Shown in pieces: positions 6,431 through 8,267 of a stretch of 8,267 bases of DNA. The stretch spans positions 1 through 8,267 of the forward strand of contig NZ_CAMLDV010000154.1 in NCBI RefSeq assembly GCF_946478835.1, given 5' to 3'. Within the stretch, counting starts at the first letter, position 1. Each line of letters opens with the position of its first letter. The notes under the pieces are model-generated. The model was not told where the DNA came from. It saw only the letters and a program-made list of their open reading frames with translations, and searched no databases. The translations under genes and the position numbers were made by a program. The DNA is from an uncultured Bdellovibrio sp. Its GTDB lineage: Bacteria > Bdellovibrionota > Bdellovibrionia > Bdellovibrionales > Bdellovibrionaceae.

Positions 6431-7130
6431 AAGATTTATTCTTCTTTCCATCCTTCTTACAACTTTCACTTCTCAGGCGGAAGTTATCCAAATCGAAGCA
6501 GACGAACTTCCAGCAGAATCCGTTATTCCTATTTTAGATAGTAATATGGCCGTTAAAAATCGCTCTATTCCGTTTTCGGGGCGTCTTGAAATAGGCGTTA
6601 TGACAGGCTCTGTAATAGATGAAATGTTTTTCAATAGCACTCTCTGGGGCCTACAGCTTTTTTATTATTATAACGAAGATTCTGCTTGGGGAATTAAATA
6701 TGCGGACCGAACTAAAGGAATTAGCTCTTACTCTGAACAGTTTCAGAATACGTCAGCTCATCTTGATTTCAAAAAAGCCCCTACACCCTCGACAATAATG
6801 ACTGCATCTTATCGCTGGTCCTTTTTATACGGAAAAATGAGCCTCACCAAAGACACCGTTGTACCCACCGTTCTTTCCACTGAAACAGATATCGGAGTTC
6901 ACAAAATGGGGTCTCAGAATTTACCGTGGACTTCATTTGGTATCAGTCACAAAGTCTTTATAAAAAAACATATCGGCATCGGTCTGTCCTACCGCCTCTT
7001 AATATATCAAGCCCTGGATCCTGCTTCCGCAGATTTGGGATCAAGTGCGCCAACGCCTAGCGAGTCTGATTTTGATAAAAAAATTCAGATCAGCCAAAGT
7101 CTTGATGCAGCCCTGACTTACATTTTTTAG
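6411..7130 (+). CDS. Outer-membrane beta-barrel protein, last of operon
   Basis: This 239-aa predicted outer-membrane protein has a signal peptide at residues 1-23 (FILLSILLTTFTSQA before E24). A short acidic periplasmic segment follows (VIQIEADELPAESVIPILDS, then NMAVKNRSIPF), of a form I associate with Bdellovibrio barrel-domain proteins. The barrel spans about 57-239. Strands include GRLEIGVMTG, WGLQLFYYYN, WGIKYADR, TASYRWSFLYGKMSL, TDIGVHKM, TSFGISHKVFI and HIGIGLSYRLLIY. The last strand (LDAALTYIF) ends in phenylalanine, the usual beta-signal for assembly by BAM. An in-frame ATG 7 codons upstream would give a longer N-terminus, but the ATG at 6411 fits the signal peptide and has GGAAG/AGGA before it. 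The gene overlaps the small protein gene by 20 nt. It is similar in size and plan to the barrel at 3875, so the two may pair as GltA and GltB do (inference). Confidence 0.82.
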   Translation: MILKGTKRFILLSILLTTFTSQAEVIQIEADELPAESVIPILDSNMAVKNRSIPFSGRLEIGVMTGSVIDEMFFNSTLWGLQLFYYYNEDSAWGIKYADRTKGISSYSEQFQNTSAHLDFKKAPTPSTIMTASYRWSFLYGKMSLTKDTVVPTVLSTETDIGVHKMGSQNLPWTSFGISHKVFIKKHIGIGLSYRLLIYQALDPASADLGSSAPTPSESDFDKKIQISQSLDAALTYIF

Positions 7131-7280
7131 GAGCAACACCTTAAAACAAATTTATCGATGTTAAGCTACTAAACGAAATTAATAAACTGACGATTCAAAT
7201 GTATTAGATACGCTTTAAATATAAAAGTTAGTGAAGCACCGTTTTTGCACTCTACCTTTTCATGTTGCTTGGGGGAAAAG
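7131..7280 (+). promoter_or_regulatory. Intergenic region with possible promoter for the lipoprotein gene
   Basis: This 150-nt AT-rich spacer has no recognisable terminator for the operon upstream: CTTAA...TTAAG near 7140-7165 is too weak and has no T-run. A TATAAA at 7220-7225 (5 of 6 to the -10 consensus) is the best promoter element, but no -35 sits at ideal spacing (TTCAAA at 7194-7199 is 20 nt away). Transcription could also read through from the barrel gene. Confidence 0.3.
7271..7276 (+). promoter_or_regulatory. Ribosome binding site deciding the lipoprotein start
   Basis: GGGGGA lies 4 nt before the ATG at 7281. It favours this start over the in-frame ATG at 7245, which would put twelve residues, including two cysteines, ahead of the signal peptide. 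Confidence 0.55.
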
Positions 7281-7991
7281 ATGAAGATCAATAAGACACA
7301 TATCATTGTAGCGATTTTTGCACCTGTACTCCTTTTTGGCTTTCAGAACTGTTCCAAACTGGGAACGAACGGAATCGCCGTGGACGATCAAAAATTGACA
7401 CTTGAAGGGATTGAAGTTGCTGACCCTGTCGTCGGTGCTGAAGAGCCCGCCGTTGAAACGGAAACTCCCGTAAAGGAAACGCCGAACAACGGAAGTAATA
7501 GTGGTGGGAACAACGGTGGGAACGGAGGAAGTAGCCCCACAGAAGGTACAGAAGTCGTTTCACAACCCAACGACCCTTCTGCTTCGGAGGACATTGAAGA
7601 TCCAGAAATCGCTGAAGCCGTGAAAGCTTGTCAGGCATCCGAGCCATTAGCAGAACAAGTAAATGACTTAGACCTCAAGTTTAATCACGAAAGCGTTAAA
7701 GTCGACGTCCACCGAGTAACGGCTCTTCAAGGAACGTTTGGCTCCTACGTTCTCATCAGAGCTTCTGGAAATGCCGCTGTTGCAGAGTCCATCCATATTA
7801 ACAATACAACATTGATTTTGTGCAACTTTGCCCAAATCCAGAACCTTAAAGGTTCACAAAATCGGATTATCGTGGTCGGCGGAGAGATCGCAGAATCACT
7901 TCTTAATAACTCAACGTTAGCTCTTGTAAATGCAGATGCTCCCAATACAAAAGGAGCAAATACTATTATCAAACATTACAGCTTAAAGTAG
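7281..7991 (+). CDS. Probable lipoprotein with Gly/Asn-rich linker
   Basis: This 236-aa protein has a type II-like signal peptide: basic MKINK, core IIVAIFAPVLLFGF, then Q-N-C with Cys24 as the candidate lipidated residue. The lipobox (F-Q-N-C) departs from the usual L-A-G-C, but FQNC endings are, to my recollection, common in Bdellovibrio lipoproteins. Residues 45-112 are an acidic, low-complexity linker with a Gly/Asn core (NNGSNSGGNNGGNGGSS, 69-85). Residues 115-236 form a compact beta-rich domain whose strands (VLIRASGN, SIHINNTTLIL, NRIIVVGGEI, STLALVNADA) look like short beta-helix rungs. Cys117 and Cys181 might pair. I recognise no family or function. It probably sits on the envelope, with the linker projecting the C-terminal domain. 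It follows the envelope operon in the same direction, but after a 150-nt gap. Confidence 0.75.
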   Translation: MKINKTHIIVAIFAPVLLFGFQNCSKLGTNGIAVDDQKLTLEGIEVADPVVGAEEPAVETETPVKETPNNGSNSGGNNGGNGGSSPTEGTEVVSQPNDPSASEDIEDPEIAEAVKACQASEPLAEQVNDLDLKFNHESVKVDVHRVTALQGTFGSYVLIRASGNAAVAESIHINNTTLILCNFAQIQNLKGSQNRIIVVGGEIAESLLNNSTLALVNADAPNTKGANTIIKHYSLK

Positions 7992-8000
7992 AACTCACAT

Positions 8001-8034
8001 AATCCGTTGCGTTCCCATCACGTCGCAACGGATT
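8001..8034. repeat. Strong 11-bp inverted repeat between lipoprotein and KH-like gene
   Basis: AATCCGTTGCG at 8001-8011 and CGCAACGGATT at 8024-8034 are exact reverse complements around a 12-nt loop. The hairpin begins 10 nt after the lipoprotein stop and ends 36 nt before the next start. No T-tract follows on either strand, so it is not a typical Rho-independent terminator. It could protect the 3' end of the lipoprotein mRNA, end transcription by another route, or act as operator or leader structure for the KH-like gene. It carries the same GTTGC/GCAAC core as the repeats at 1572 and 3775. Confidence 0.75.
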
Positions 8035-8070
8035 CCATCCGAGAAGAAAAACATCAGGAGGAAGAGTTCA

Positions 8071-8267
8071 ATGAATAATTCGAGTGAGGCGTTAACCTTA
8101 GAAGATACAACAGTAACCCAAGATGAGGTTCGCAAAAGAATCGCTGCTATTATTCTCATTGTTATGAAAGAGGTGACAGCTGTCGACCATTCGTTAAATG
8201 GTAATTTTCTGAATGTGACTTATTATAAAGGTGAAAAAACCACCATCTATAAACTAGATATGCTTCC
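8071..8267 (+). CDS. Partial gene, probable paralogue of the KH protein (3' end beyond window)
   Basis: The open frame runs from ATG at 8071 to the window edge (66 residues, no stop seen). A strong Shine-Dalgarno, AGGAGG at 8056-8061, lies 9 nt before it. The residues resemble the pre-KH part of the protein at 1667: QDEVRKRIAAI here against QDIVRKKILDI there, then GEKTTIY against ERTTIY, then a proline near the point where the other protein enters its KH loop. About four residues are inserted between the first two blocks, and one is missing before the proline. The sequence stops just before the GxxG loop would appear, so the KH domain is predicted, not seen. No signal peptide is present (MNNSSEALTLED), consistent with a cytoplasmic RNA-binding protein. 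The leader just before the ATG (AAGAGTTCA) also resembles that of the first KH gene (GAGAGTTTCAA). Confidence 0.6.
   Translation, partial: MNNSSEALTLEDTTVTQDEVRKRIAAIILIVMKEVTAVDHSLNGNFLNVTYYKGEKTTIYKLDML

Noticed and set aside
7138..7165. Possible terminator after the second barrel gene (CTTAA...TTAAG)
   Set aside because: Only five AT-rich pairs, a long loop and no T-tract.
7245..7280. Upstream ATG for the lipoprotein gene
   Set aside because: The twelve extra residues precede the natural basic-hydrophobic signal, and GGGGGA sits just before the ATG at 7281.
7388..7594. Long open frame on the minus strand opposite the lipoprotein gene
   Set aside because: It mirrors the Gly/Asn/acidic linker and gives a low-complexity Pro/Ser-rich translation with no ribosome site; a shadow of the real gene.

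Overview
The window is an ordinary-looking chromosomal stretch of a predatory-type deltaproteobacterium-like bacterium, most likely Bdellovibrionota (Bdellovibrio or a relative). This assignment rests on family content recalled from knowledge, not on a search: two TIGR02147-type regulators in tandem, outer-membrane beta-barrel proteins of the kind shared by Bdellovibrio and myxobacteria, a lipoprotein ending its signal peptide in F-Q-N-C, and moderate GC content judged by eye. There are nine protein genes. The first and last run off the window. I see no tRNA, rRNA, insertion sequence or CRISPR array.

Left part (1-2047): two paralogous TIGR02147 proteins overlap by 4 nt (ATGA) and are probably co-transcribed. 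After a 117-nt gap with a plausible promoter comes a 126-aa protein ending in a KH RNA-binding domain. Convergent to it, with only 6 nt between stop codons, is a secreted metzincin protease (M11/gametolysin-like) with a C-terminal fibronectin type III domain.

Middle part (3581-7130): a 294-nt divergent intergenic region carries a perfect 10-bp inverted repeat. It leads into four tightly packed genes: beta-barrel, TPR protein, 90-aa secreted protein, second beta-barrel. Every junction overlaps (4, 14 and 20 nt) and every product has an export signal, so the four very likely make one envelope complex. The arrangement (two small barrels plus a periplasmic TPR protein) recalls the GltA/GltB/GltC part of the Myxococcus gliding machinery; that is inference.

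Right part (7281-8267): a probable lipoprotein with a Gly/Asn-rich linker, then a strong 11-bp hairpin with no T-tract, then the start of a second small protein whose visible half resembles the KH protein at 1667. GTTGC...GCAAC inverted repeats lie upstream of both KH-type genes and of the envelope operon. This is the most unusual non-coding signal in the window.
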